A stretch of 64,000 nucleotides of DNA, taken from Sphingomonas sediminicola. Lineage in GTDB: Bacteria; Pseudomonadota; Alphaproteobacteria; Sphingomonadales; Sphingomonadaceae. This document shows positions 49,990-60,031 of this stretch, piece by piece. The stretch spans positions 2,232,001-2,296,000 of the forward strand of contig NZ_CP060782.1 of the NCBI RefSeq assembly GCF_014489515.1, given 5' to 3'. The notes below the pieces were generated by a model, which was not told the origin of the DNA, ran no database searches, and saw nothing but the letters and a program-made list of their open reading frames with translations. Both the position numbers and the translations under genes were made by a program. Numbering within the stretch: position 1 is the stretch's first letter; each line of letters starts with the position of its first letter.

Positions 49990-52005
49990 ATGACCAAGAT
50001 GTTCAAGATCGCGCTTCCCGACGGCTCGGTACGGGAGATGCCCGAGGGTTCGACACCCGCGGACGTTGCTGCCGCGATCGGGCCGGGCCTCGCCAAGGCC
50101 GCGCTTGCCGCCAAGATCGACGGCGAAGTGCGCGACATCATGCGACCGTTCGAGGGCGATTCCAGCCTCGCGCTGATCACCTCACGCGATGAGAAGGACG
50201 CGCTTGAGCTCGTCCGCCACGACTTCGCGCATATCCTCGCCGAGGCGGTCCAGAACCTCTTTCCGGGAACCCAAATCACCTTCGGGCCCGCGACTGATGA
50301 CGGATTCTATTACGACTTCGCGCCGACCGCGGAGCATGGCCCCTTCACCGACGAAGACTTGCCCGCGATCGAGGAAGAGATGCGGCGAATCATCGCTCGC
50401 GACGAACCGCTGATCCGCGAAGTCTGGACTCGCGAGAATGTCCGCGCCTTCTTCGAGCGCACCGGTGAAGCGTTCAAGGCGGAATGGGTGATGGAACTGC
50501 CCGAGGGCGAGCCCATCACCATGTATCGGTCGGGCAAAGGCGAAAACGCCTGGATGGATCTCTGTCGGGGTCCGCACCTCGCTTCGACCGGAAAGGTCGA
50601 CCCCAACGCGTTCAAGCTGACCCGCGTGTCGGGCGCTTACTGGCGCGGCGATCCCAAGAACCCGATGCTTTCGCGCATCTACGGGACCGCCTGGCTCAAC
50701 AAGAAGCAGCTCGACGAACACCTCGTTCGGCTCGAGGAAGCGGCCAAGCGCGACCATCGCAAGATCGGCCAGGAGATGGACCTGTTCCACCTCCAGCCCG
50801 AGGCGCAGGGCAGCGTCTTCTGGCACCCGAACGGCTACATCGTGTGGCGCCAGCTGGAGGCCTACATGCGCCGCCGGCTCGACGTTGCGGGCTATCTCGA
50901 GATCAAGACCCCGCAGCTGATGAACGCCAGGCAGTGGGAGCGTTCCGGCCACTGGGGCAAGTATCGCGAGAACATGTTCGTCGTTCCCGACGAGATTCCG
51001 TCGACCGAGGACGATGCGCCGATCCTGTCCGGCGATGCCGAGTTGATGGCGCTTAAGCCGATGAACTGCCCCGCGCACATCCTGGTCTTCAAGCAGGGCA
51101 TCAAAAGCTACCGCGACCTGCCGGTGCGTTTTGCCGAATTCGGCTGCTGCCACCGCAACGAGCCGCACGGAGCGCTGCACGGCATCATGCGCGTGCGCCA
51201 GTTCACCCAGGACGACGCGCACATCTTCGTCACCCAGGAGCAATTGGTCGACGAGGTCGTCGCATTCTGCGACCTGCTCGACAGCGTCTATCGCGACCTC
51301 GGCTTCGACAAATATGCGATCAAGCTCGCGCTGCGGCCGGAGAAGCGCTTCGGCTCGGACGAAATGTGGGACTGGTCAGAGCAATCGCTTCGCGATGCGG
51401 TCGCTGCCGCAGGCCGCAACACCGAGGAATTTGGCTGGGAGGAGCTACCCGGCGAGGGCGCTTTCTACGCGCCGAAGCTGGAGTTCCATCTGTCGGACGC
51501 GATCGGCCGCACCTGGCAGGTCGGCACCATCCAGACCGATACCGTGCTGCCGGAACGCCTGGACGCCACCTACATCGGCGAGGACGGCGAAAAACACCGG
51601 CCGATTATGCTCCACCGCGCGATCATCGGCACGTTCGAGCGCTTCCTAGGCATCCTGATCGAGCATTATGCGGGCAAGTTCCCGCTGTGGCTGGCGCCGG
51701 TGCAGGCCGTCGTCACCACCATCGTGTCGGACGCGGACGACTATGCGAAGGACGTCGCGGCCAGGTTCGCGAGCCAGGGAATCCGGGTCGAGACCGACCT
51801 TCGCAATGAGAAGATCAACTACAAGGTGCGCGAGCACTCGCTGAAGAAGGTCCCGCTGCTGCTGGTCGTCGGCAAGCGCGAAGCCGAGGAAGGCACCGTC
51901 GCCCTGCGCCGCCTCGGCTCTGAGGAACGGCAATTGATCATGACCGTTGATGAAGCGATCTCGATGATCGTCGAGGAAGCGATTCCGCCGGACCTGAAAC
52001 GCTGA
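49990..52005 (+). CDS. thrS: Threonyl-tRNA synthetase
   Basis: About 671 residues. The N-terminal TGS domain starts [20 protein letters not shown]. The editing domain contains [20 protein letters not shown] with the HxxxH-like site and [12 protein letters not shown]. Class II motifs include [20 protein letters not shown] (zinc Cys) and [20 protein letters not shown], and the C-terminal anticodon domain is [20 protein letters not shown]. It charges tRNA-Thr and edits mischarged Ser-tRNA. I prefer ATG 49990 because the domain starts there; ATG 49978 is also in frame. infC follows, as in many bacteria. Confidence 0.96.
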   Translation: MTKMFKIALPDGSVREMPEGSTPADVAAAIGPGLAKAALAAKIDGEVRDIMRPFEGDSSLALITSRDEKDALELVRHDFAHILAEAVQNLFPGTQITFGPATDDGFYYDFAPTAEHGPFTDEDLPAIEEEMRRIIARDEPLIREVWTRENVRAFFERTGEAFKAEWVMELPEGEPITMYRSGKGENAWMDLCRGPHLASTGKVDPNAFKLTRVSGAYWRGDPKNPMLSRIYGTAWLNKKQLDEHLVRLEEAAKRDHRKIGQEMDLFHLQPEAQGSVFWHPNGYIVWRQLEAYMRRRLDVAGYLEIKTPQLMNARQWERSGHWGKYRENMFVVPDEIPSTEDDAPILSGDAELMALKPMNCPAHILVFKQGIKSYRDLPVRFAEFGCCHRNEPHGALHGIMRVRQFTQDDAHIFVTQEQLVDEVVAFCDLLDSVYRDLGFDKYAIKLALRPEKRFGSDEMWDWSEQSLRDAVAAAGRNTEEFGWEELPGEGAFYAPKLEFHLSDAIGRTWQVGTIQTDTVLPERLDATYIGEDGEKHRPIMLHRAIIGTFERFLGILIEHYAGKFPLWLAPVQAVVTTIVSDADDYAKDVAARFASQGIRVETDLRNEKINYKVREHSLKKVPLLLVVGKREAEEGTVALRRLGSEERQLIMTVDEAISMIVEEAIPPDLKR

Positions 52006-52129
52006 CCGTCTGACGACTCTTCGCAACAGGTCGCGGCAAAAATGACGCGCTTTCGGCGCCCGGACTTTTCAACTGGGCGTCCAGTGCTTACTTCGCCCCC
52101 GTTACAACAGCATTCTTGGAGACTCGACT

Positions 52130-52675
52130 ATACCCCCGCCCTATCCGCGCAGAGCGCAGACGCCGCCGCAATTTACCGGCCCCCGCTACAACGAATTCAT
52201 CCAGTCCCAGAAGGTCCGGGTGATCGATGAAAACGGTGAGAACCTGGGCGTGATGTTTACGCGCGAAGCGTTCGAGCAGGCGCAGGAGGTCGGCCTCGAC
52301 CTCGTCGAGATTTCCCCGAATTCCGATCCGCCGGTCGCCAAGTTCCTCGATATCGGCCGCTACAAGTATGAGGCCCAGAAGAAGGCCAACGAGCAGCGCA
52401 AGCGCCAGAAGACGCAGGAGATCAAAGAGATCAAGATGCGTCCGAATATCGACGACCACGACTATGACACGAAGATGAAGAAGGTCTTCGAGTTTCTCGA
52501 GGACGGCGACAAGGTGAAGGTCACCATGCGCTTCCGCGGCCGCGAAATGGCACACGGCGAGCTTGGCATGAACGTGCTCCGCCGGGTTCAGGAGCAGACT
52601 GCCGAACTGGCCAAGGTCGAAGCGCATCCGCGCATGGAAGGCCGCCAGATGCTGATGGTGCTCGCTCCGAAGTAA
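52130..52675 (+). CDS. infC: Translation initiation factor IF-3, apparent AUA start
   Basis: Counting from ATA at 52130, a 181-residue IF-3. The N-terminal domain is [20 protein letters not shown] and [20 protein letters not shown]; the C-terminal domain includes [20 protein letters not shown] and [18 protein letters not shown]. No ATG, GTG or TTG in this frame precedes the conserved RYNEFI segment; the first is GTG at 52220, which would delete it. GGAGA lies seven bases before ATA, an ideal spacing. IF-3 discriminates against poor start codons, and infC genes classically use such a codon for autoregulation. A five-C run next to ATA leaves some risk of a base-call error. Confidence 0.93.
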   Translation: MPPPYPRRAQTPPQFTGPRYNEFIQSQKVRVIDENGENLGVMFTREAFEQAQEVGLDLVEISPNSDPPVAKFLDIGRYKYEAQKKANEQRKRQKTQEIKEIKMRPNIDDHDYDTKMKKVFEFLEDGDKVKVTMRFRGREMAHGELGMNVLRRVQEQTAELAKVEAHPRMEGRQMLMVLAPK

Positions 52676-52772
52676 GTCCGGCGTAGCCCGGCGGCTCGTA
52701 CAAATCCGCTTATCGATTCCGCGTGCCTTTTGATTGGCCGGCCAAGGCCGCTCGGAGCAACGGGCTCGAAGC

Positions 52773-54161
52773 ATGGACGAGCTATCACTTTTGCAGGACG
52801 CCGACGAACGCGCCCGCCGCTACGTGGCCGGCGCCGATGCGCGACGCGTGTTTCCGGAAGACTCGGCGATCGATGCGCTCGAACGCTTCAGCGAGCGATT
52901 GCCTGATACGGGCCGTCCGGATGCGGAGACGCTGGCGCTGCTGGACGACGTCGGATCCCCGGCGACGGTCGCGAGCAATGGGCCAAATTATTACGGCTTC
53001 GTCGTGGGAGCGACCCTTCCGGCCGCCGCAGCGGCGGACAGGCTGGTTCTCGCCTGGGACCAGACAGCTTCCTCGTTCGCGAATTCGCCGGCTGCCGCAA
53101 CGCTGGAAAAGGTCGCTGCCGGTTGGGTGCTAGAGGCGCTCGATCTGCCTCGCGAAAGCGCGGTCGGTTTCGGCACCTCCGCCACTGCCTGCACGCTGAT
53201 TTGCCTGACCGCGGCGCGGCGTACTTTGCTGAAGCGTCACGGCTGGGATTTCGATGGCGAGGGCCTCGTTGGCGCACCGCCCATCCGCGTCGTGGTCTCA
53301 GAGGCCGTGCACATCACGGTGAAGAAGACGCTCCGGGTTCTGGGCTTCGGCACGAACAATTTGATCGTCGCGCCGGTGGATGAGTTCGGGCGGGTCGATC
53401 CGAAGCGCCTTCCAGCGCTCGACGGTTCAACGATCCTGTGCCTGCAGGCAGGCGAGGTGAATACCGGCGAGTTCGATCCGTTCGCCGAGATCATTCCGGC
53501 CGCCCGGAAGGCCGGTGCATGGGTGCATGTCGACGGCGCGTTCGGGCTGTGGGCCCGGGCTTCAAAAAAGCTCAAGCCGATGACCGAAGGCGTGGAGTTG
53601 GCCGACAGCTGGACCACCGACGGGCACAAATGGCTCAACACTCCGTACGATGCGGCGATGGCCATCTGCCGCGACGCCGATGCGCTCGCCGCCAGCATGA
53701 ACAGCGACGCAGTCTACGCGACATCTTCGAGCGATTCGCAGAAGAACCTGACTCTCGAGTTTTCGAGGCGCGCACGCGGAGTTTCCGTCTGGGCGGCGCT
53801 GCGCAGCCTCGGGCGGAACGGGATCGAGCAGCTCGTCGAGCGGCATTGCGCGCAAGCGCAGCGCATTGCCGATGGGCTGAAAGCCGCAGGCTTCAACGTG
53901 CTCAATCGCGTTGTGCTCAACCAGGTCGTTGCGCGTGCCGATACCGAGCAATCGACGACCGCGATACGCGAAGCTGCGCAAAGATCGGGCACGATATGGT
54001 TCGGGCCGACGGTCTGGCGCGGACAGTCTGCTTTCCGCTTTAGCGTGTCTTCCTGGCGCACGACCGACGCGCATATCGATCGTGCGATCGCGTTGATGAC
54101 GCGATCGTGGTCCGAACTGACGCCGCAGAACGCTGCCTCGCCCGAAGTCGCGCCAAGCTGA
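52773..54161 (+). CDS. PLP-dependent group II decarboxylase-family protein
   Basis: About 462 residues. ANGPNYYGFVVGATLPAAAA, VGFGTSATACTLICLTAARR (phosphate-binding region), AWVHVDGAFGLWARASKK (pyridine Asp) and SWTTDGHKWLNTPYDAAMAI (Schiff-base Lys in DGHKWLN) are in order and spacing for the group II decarboxylase family (glutamate, aromatic amino-acid and diaminobutyrate decarboxylases). The exact substrate cannot be called. I start at ATG 52773 (MDELSLLQDADERA). It is a single gene between infC and the second TonB receptor. Confidence 0.85.
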   Translation: MDELSLLQDADERARRYVAGADARRVFPEDSAIDALERFSERLPDTGRPDAETLALLDDVGSPATVASNGPNYYGFVVGATLPAAAAADRLVLAWDQTASSFANSPAAATLEKVAAGWVLEALDLPRESAVGFGTSATACTLICLTAARRTLLKRHGWDFDGEGLVGAPPIRVVVSEAVHITVKKTLRVLGFGTNNLIVAPVDEFGRVDPKRLPALDGSTILCLQAGEVNTGEFDPFAEIIPAARKAGAWVHVDGAFGLWARASKKLKPMTEGVELADSWTTDGHKWLNTPYDAAMAICRDADALAASMNSDAVYATSSSDSQKNLTLEFSRRARGVSVWAALRSLGRNGIEQLVERHCAQAQRIADGLKAAGFNVLNRVVLNQVVARADTEQSTTAIREAAQRSGTIWFGPTVWRGQSAFRFSVSSWRTTDAHIDRAIALMTRSWSELTPQNAASPEVAPS

Positions 54162-54192
54162 CGCTACGGCATCCGCATCAATCGAAAGCGCT

Positions 54193-54226
54193 GTTGCAAT
54201 TGTGCAGCAACGCGTTGCGATTGTGC
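54193..54226. repeat. Two 13-base direct repeats upstream of TonB receptor
   Basis: GTTGCAATTGTGC and GTTGCGATTGTGC (one difference) start 21 bases apart, two helical turns, about 95 bases upstream of the receptor start. The spacing suits a protein binding two half-sites on one DNA face. The function is inferred. Confidence 0.45.
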
Positions 54227-54320
54227 GGCTCATAACGCCGCCGTTGCTTTCCTTGACTCATCACCTGGATTAGCTTTCGCTGTTCACGCCGCAGGGAGAG
54301 CGGCGCACAGGGGAGGAATT

Positions 54321-57253
54321 ATGCGCAAGTCCGTGTGGCTGCTATCGGCAGGCATCGTCGCCATTTCGTGTCCGGCGAACGCCCAGGACAACCAATCCAC
54401 ACCGCAGCCGACAGCGCCGTCACCGACGGAAGCTGCAGGCGTAACGCCTGAAGCGCAGGCTGCGTCCGAATCCGACTCGGGCGACATCATCGTCACCGCG
54501 CAGGGCCGCCGTCAGGTCCTCCAGGACGTTCCGATCGCCGTGACTGCAATCGGCGGCGGCGAATTGGCGAATTCGGGCGTCACCGACATCCGCCAGCTCA
54601 ACCAGCTTGCCCCGTCGCTTCTCGTCTCCTCGACCGGTAGCGAAGCGAACGGCTCGGCCCGTATCCGCGGCATCGGCACGGTCGGCGACAACCCCGGCCT
54701 CGAAAGCTCGGTCGCCGTGTTCATCGACGGCGTTTATCGTTCGCGTTCGGGCATTGGCCTCAACGAAATGGGCGAGCTCGACCGGGTCGAGGTTCTTCGC
54801 GGTCCGCAGGGCACATTGTTCGGGCGCAACGCATCGGCCGGCCTCATCAACATCATCAGCAAGCGGCCTTCGTACAATTTTGAAGGCTATGGCGAAGCGA
54901 CGATCGGCAATTACGATCTCCGGCGCGTCGCCGGCGGCATCACCGGCGGCTTTACCGACACGCTCGCCGGCCGCCTGGACGTCGTCTACGTCAAGCGCGA
55001 CGGTTTTTACGACGACGCCGCGAACGACACTACGATCAACAACCGCAATCGCCTGTTCACGCGCGGCCAGCTGCTGTTCGAGCCTACGAGCGACATCAGC
55101 TTCCGCCTGATCGGCGATTACACGTGGCGCAAGGAGCGCTGCTGCGCGGCGGTTTACGTCAACGACGACATGAACTCGCAGATCGACGGGCTCAACGACC
55201 CGGCGCAAAACAACATCATCAGGGTCCTGAGAGATCTCGGCCAGGATCTCAGCGCATTCACCGACGGGTTCAACCGCAACGTCTCGGTCACTCCCGGCCG
55301 CGGCTATAACGGCAAGACCAAGGACGGCGGCGTCTCTCTCGAGGGCAAGTTCGACCTCGGCGCTGCTGAGCTGACCTCGATCACCGGATGGCGCCATTAC
55401 AAGGCCGACCAGGGCGGCGACTTCGACTATGGCACCGTCGACATCCTCTATCGCCCGGACGACGGAAGCTCTTCGCGGAAGTTCGAGACGCTGAGCCAGG
55501 AAGTCCGGCTCAACGGCCGCGCCTTCAACGACAAGCTCGATTGGTTGGTCGGCGGCTATTACGCCGACGAGGACCTGACGCTGAAGGATCAGCTTCGTTT
55601 CGGCGACCAATACGGCCGTTTCGCGACCTGCCGCCTGGTCACTGGCAGCGCATTGTCACCGTTGTACAACCCGCTGCCGCGGGCTGTCTAGCCGCGCGTC
55701 CGGCAGCCTTCGGTGCAGCAAGCCCGCTCATCTACGCCGCGATCGATCGCCTCGATGGGATGAGCGACGTCGGCGCGACGGGCGATACATACAAGCAAAA
55801 CAGCCGCAACTGGGCGCTGTTCACCCACAACATCTTCCACGTGACATCGCACTTCGACGTCACCGTGGGTCTTCGTTACACCAACGAGCGGAAGAAATTC
55901 TCGGCCACGTTCGGCAACGACAATACGGCCTGCACGCTCAACCAGGCTTCGCTGCTTCCGCTGATCGGCAACGCCGCGCTTGCCCCGGTCATCCAGGGCA
56001 TCCTCGGTCTCAGCTGCCAGGGCAACAGCACGGCCGAGCTCAATGGCGTTTCGATCCGCGACAAGCGCAAGGAGAACAAGCTCACCGGCACGGGCGTGCT
56101 TTCCTACAAGCCGAACGACGACATGCTGCTCTACGGCAGTTTCTCGCGCGGCTATAAGGCGGGCGGCTTCAACCTCGACCGTTCGGCGCTGAAGATTCCG
56201 ATCTTCACCTTCGCGTCGCAGGGTGGCGCGCAGGCGCTGGTCAGCCGGCTCCAGTTCGATCCGGAAACCGTCGATGCGTTCGAGATCGGCGGCAAATATT
56301 CGGCTGGCGGAATCCTCTTCAACTTCGCCCTGTTCCGGCAGGAGTTCAAAAACTTCCAGCTCAACACCTTCGATGGAACTGTCTTCATCGTCCAGAACAT
56401 CAACGGTTGTGATTCGGACCTCGGAGGTACGGACGAGGATCAGTCGAAGTTCTCGACGGCGCCCAACTACAATCCCGCCGCCGCAACGTCAGGCGCCTGC
56501 GACAGCGGCGACGTAGGGTACGGCGTCCGCTCGCAGGGCGTCGAACTGGAAGCGTCGGCAAGGCTGATGAAGGACCTGCGCGTCAACGCCGGCTTCACCT
56601 ACGCCGACACGCGCTATCGTGGGGACCTTGTCGGAACCGACGACGGTGCGCCGCTCAACCAGGCTCTGCGCCGCCTCCCGGGACGCCGCGTTTCGAACGC
56701 TCCGTCGACGGTCGTGACGGGATCCTTGTCGTGGACCCCGCCGATCGGAGGCAGCGGGCTTTCCGGCCTGTTCTACATCGACGGCCGCTACAGCAGCGGA
56801 TTCAACACGGGTTCGGACCTCTTCCCGCAGAAGACGCAGGGCAGCTTCACGGTTGTGAACGGCCGCATCGGCGTCCGCGGACCGGATGACCGCTGGGCCC
56901 TCGAACTTTGGGCGCAGAACCTGTTCAACGAGGACTATCAGCAGGTCGCGTTCAACTCGCCGTTCCAGGAAGGTGCAACGGGCGCTCCGTTCACCGATCC
57001 GCAGTTTCCGGGCGGCCGGCAGATCTTCTCGTCCTACCTCGCGGAGCCGCGGACCTACGGCCTGACGCTTCGCGCCCGGTTCGCCGCAGCAAAGGCTGCG
57101 CCGGTGGTCGAGACCCCACCGCCGCCTCCGCCGCCTCCGCCGCCGCCGGCCACGCAGACCTGCGCCGACGGATCGGTGATCCTGGCGACTGAGGCATGCC
57201 CGGTTCCGCCGCCACCGCCTCCGCCGCCGCCGCCGGCGCCAGAGCGCGGCTGA
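54321..57253 (+). CDS. TonB-dependent outer-membrane receptor with proline-rich C-terminal tail (apparent frameshift)
   Basis: About 977 residues after repair. MRKSVWLLSAGIVAISCPAN is the signal peptide, behind GGGGAGGAATT. The TonB-box-like segment is DIIVTAQGRRQ. The plug has VLQDVPIAVTAIGGGELANS, IRGIGTVGDNPGLESSVAVF and VEVLRGPQGTLFGRNASAGL, and the barrel includes YGSFSRGYKAGGFNLDRSAL. The frame changes near 55680 (YNPLP joins AAGCLAARPAAFGAASP). The last strand is TYGLTLRARF, then a tail of two polyproline blocks around ATQTCADGSVILATEACP, nearly identical to that of the receptor at 5234-8664. The ligand is unknown. Confidence 0.9.
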
Positions 57254-57276
57254 CGACAGCGCTACTAAAAGGGGGA

Positions 57277-57305
57277 GGGCTCGCCGGAAACGGCGGGCCC
57301 TTTTC
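57277..57305 (+). terminator. Rho-independent terminator after second TonB receptor
   Basis: GGGCTCGCCG and CGGCGGGCCC form a 10-bp stem with one mismatch around GAAA, followed by TTTTCC. It ends at the stop of glnD on the other strand. Confidence 0.8.
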
Positions 57306-60031
57306 CTATGCGGCTGCGGCTTCGCTCGTTTCGCGGGCCGCGGCGAGCAACGCCGAACGCAACGGTTCAATGTCGTCGGGCTGAAGCTTCTGGCCGTCGG
57401 ATCGTGTCAGATAGAAGACGTCGACGGCCCGCTCTCCATAGGTCGCGATATGGGCGGAGTGGATGATGTGCCCGCAGCCGTGGATCGCTCCCGCAAGGCC
57501 CGCCAAAAGCGCCGGACGATCGCGGGCGTTGACCTCCACGACCGTTGTCCGGGTCGAAGCACGCTCAGCGATCGCGACCGATGACGCGACCCGGAAGGCG
57601 GCGGCCTTGCCGTGGCCCGGAGCATGCGGCAGCGGCGGCTCGATTTCGGATGTCAGCGCATTTTCGACCGAGCGGACCAGCCGGTTCTTCAGCCGGCGGT
57701 CCGAATAGGCGCGCCCCTGCCCGTCCTTCACCAGCAGATTGTCGAGCGCCATTCCGTCGCGGGTCGTGTGGATGCGCGCGTCGATGATGTTCGCGCCCGC
57801 CGAGGCCAGTCCGGCGCAGATTCGATAGAAGAGACCTTCGCGGTCCGGCGTGAAGACGCTGATCCGTGTCGAACCGCTTTCCGGATCGTCCTCGGCGACC
57901 ACGTTCGGCGTCGCGTCCCCGATATGGGCTTCCGCCGCCGCAACCTGCTTCGCGTTCGCAACCTGCCATTGCGGCGGCTCAGCTAGCCAATAACTGTCCG
58001 GCAGCCGCCTTGCGTGCGCCCTGGCCGCGCTAGCCTTCCAACCGAGAGCGGAAGCAAGTTCGCGCTGCCGCTCTTCGACAAGCTCGCTCCGTCCACGCTG
58101 CTTGTGGCCCAGCCGTAGCCGCTCCTCTGCGGCATCGAACAGGGTTCGGAGGAGCGCCCGCTTCCACTCGTTCCACACTGTGGGCCCGACGGCGCGAATA
58201 TCCACAACGGTCAGGATCAGCAGGAACCTGAGCCGTTCCGGGCTTTGCACCTGGCGAATGAAATCCTCGACGGTCTTGGGGTCCGCGAGATCGCGTTTGA
58301 ATGCCGTCGCGGACATCAGGAGGTGGTGACGGACGAGCCAGGCGACGGTCTCCGTCTCCGCCGGATCGAGCCCGAAGCGCGGGCAGAGCTTGAGCGCGAC
58401 CTGCTCGCCGATGACGCTGTGATCGCCGCCCCGCCCTTGGCAATATCGTGAAGCAGGACCGCGACGTAGAGCGTACGCCGCGACCCGATCTGCTTGAACA
58501 AAGCCGTCGAAAGCGGGTGGTCCTTCTGAAGCTCGCCACGCTCGATCGCCGCCAGCAGGCCGATAGCGCGGATGGAATGCTCATCGACCGTATAGTGGTG
58601 GTACATGTCGAACTGCATCTGAGCGACGACGCGGCCGAAATCGGGAACGAAGCGGCCGAACACGCCGGCCTCGTTCATCCAGCGGAGAACGAGTTCGGGC
58701 GATTTGACGCAGGTCAGGACCTCAAGGAACAGCTCGTTCGCGCGTGCATCCTTGCGGACCTTCTCGTCGATCAGCTTCGCGTCGCGGGCGGCCGCACGCA
58801 TCGCCGCCGGATGGATCTCCAGGCCCTCGCGCGCGGCCAATGCGTAAAGCTCGAGCAGTCGCACAGGATCCTCGGCGAAGAAGTCATCGTTCGGAATCGA
58901 CAGCCGTCCGCGATCGAGGACGAATCCCGAGAGGCGCTTCGGTCTCCGGCGGATTGTCGGCAGGGCGAAGCGGAAGCCCTTCTTGCCCATCTGCTCGTCG
59001 AGCTGGGCGAGGAATATTCCGGTCAGGTCGCCGACCGTCTTCGCGTTGAGGAAATAGAATTGCATGAACCGTTCGACGGCCGATTTTCCCGGCCGGTCGG
59101 CGTAGCGCATGACCTCCGCGATCTGCTTCTGGCGATCGAAGCCGAGTCTCTCCTCCGCCCGTCCGGCCGCCAGATGGAGATGGCAGCGCACAGCCCAGAA
59201 GAACCGCTCCGCGCGCTCGAATTTCTTGAACTCGGCCGCCGTGAACAAACCTACGCGGACGAGGTCTGACGGCTCCTCCACCCCATGGACGTATTTGCCG
59301 ATCCAGTAGAGCGTATGAAGGTCGCGCAGTCCGCCCTTCCCGTCTTTCACGTTCGGCTCGACGACGTAACGCGTGTCGCCCATGCGAACGTGGCGCTCGT
59401 CGCGTTCCGCCAGCTTCGACGAGACGAATTCGGCTGCCGTTCCCGACACGATCTTCGAACGGAAACGCTGCATCGCCTGGTCGAAGATCGCCTGTTCGCC
59501 CCAGATCAACCGCGCCTCCAGGAATGCCGTGCGGACGGTCATGTCCGACTTGGCGAGCGTCATCAGGTCCCCGATCGAGCGCACCGAGTGGCCGACCTTG
59601 AGCTTCAAGTCCCACAGCAAATGCAGCATCGCTTCGATGACGGCGGTCTGACGAGCGGTCGGTTTCGCGAACGTCAGGAACATCAGGTCGAGATCGCTGA
59701 ACGGCGCCATTTCGCCTCGGCCGGTCCCGCCAAGCCCGACGATTGCTATCGGCTCGATATCTCCGCCTGCCGCTACGAAGTCGTAGGTCAGGCGGACGAT
59801 CTGGTCGTGGAGATAGGCGGTCGCTCGCGCAGCGGCTCGTCCCCGGTCGGGATCTATCGCCAGCCGCCGCGCAACCTCGGCGCGTCCCTGCTCGAGTGCT
59901 CCGCGCAGGATCTTGGCCGCAAACCCGTTCCGGTCCTCGCCTTCCGGGAGTGCGGAGAGCGCGTCGGCGATTCCCCGGCGGTCGATAATCGCGCGCCGGT
60001 CGGGCACGTTCTCGAACTTCGAGGAGGTCAT
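57306..60031 (-). CDS. glnD: [Protein-PII] uridylyltransferase/uridylyl-removing enzyme (apparent frameshift)
   Basis: About 908 residues once joined. The nucleotidyltransferase site is [20 protein letters not shown], followed by [20 protein letters not shown]. The HD domain has [18 protein letters not shown] and HDIAKG, where the frame breaks at the CCC run 58434-58436; adding a base yields [20 protein letters not shown], the normal HD continuation. Two ACT domains end the protein ([40 protein letters not shown]). GlnD senses glutamine and modifies PII to control nitrogen assimilation. Its ATG overlaps the mutS stop (ATGA). Confidence 0.95.

Noticed and set aside
50182-51243. A 353-codon open frame antisense to thrS
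   Set aside because: Shadow of a conserved synthetase gene; no start signals or family motifs.
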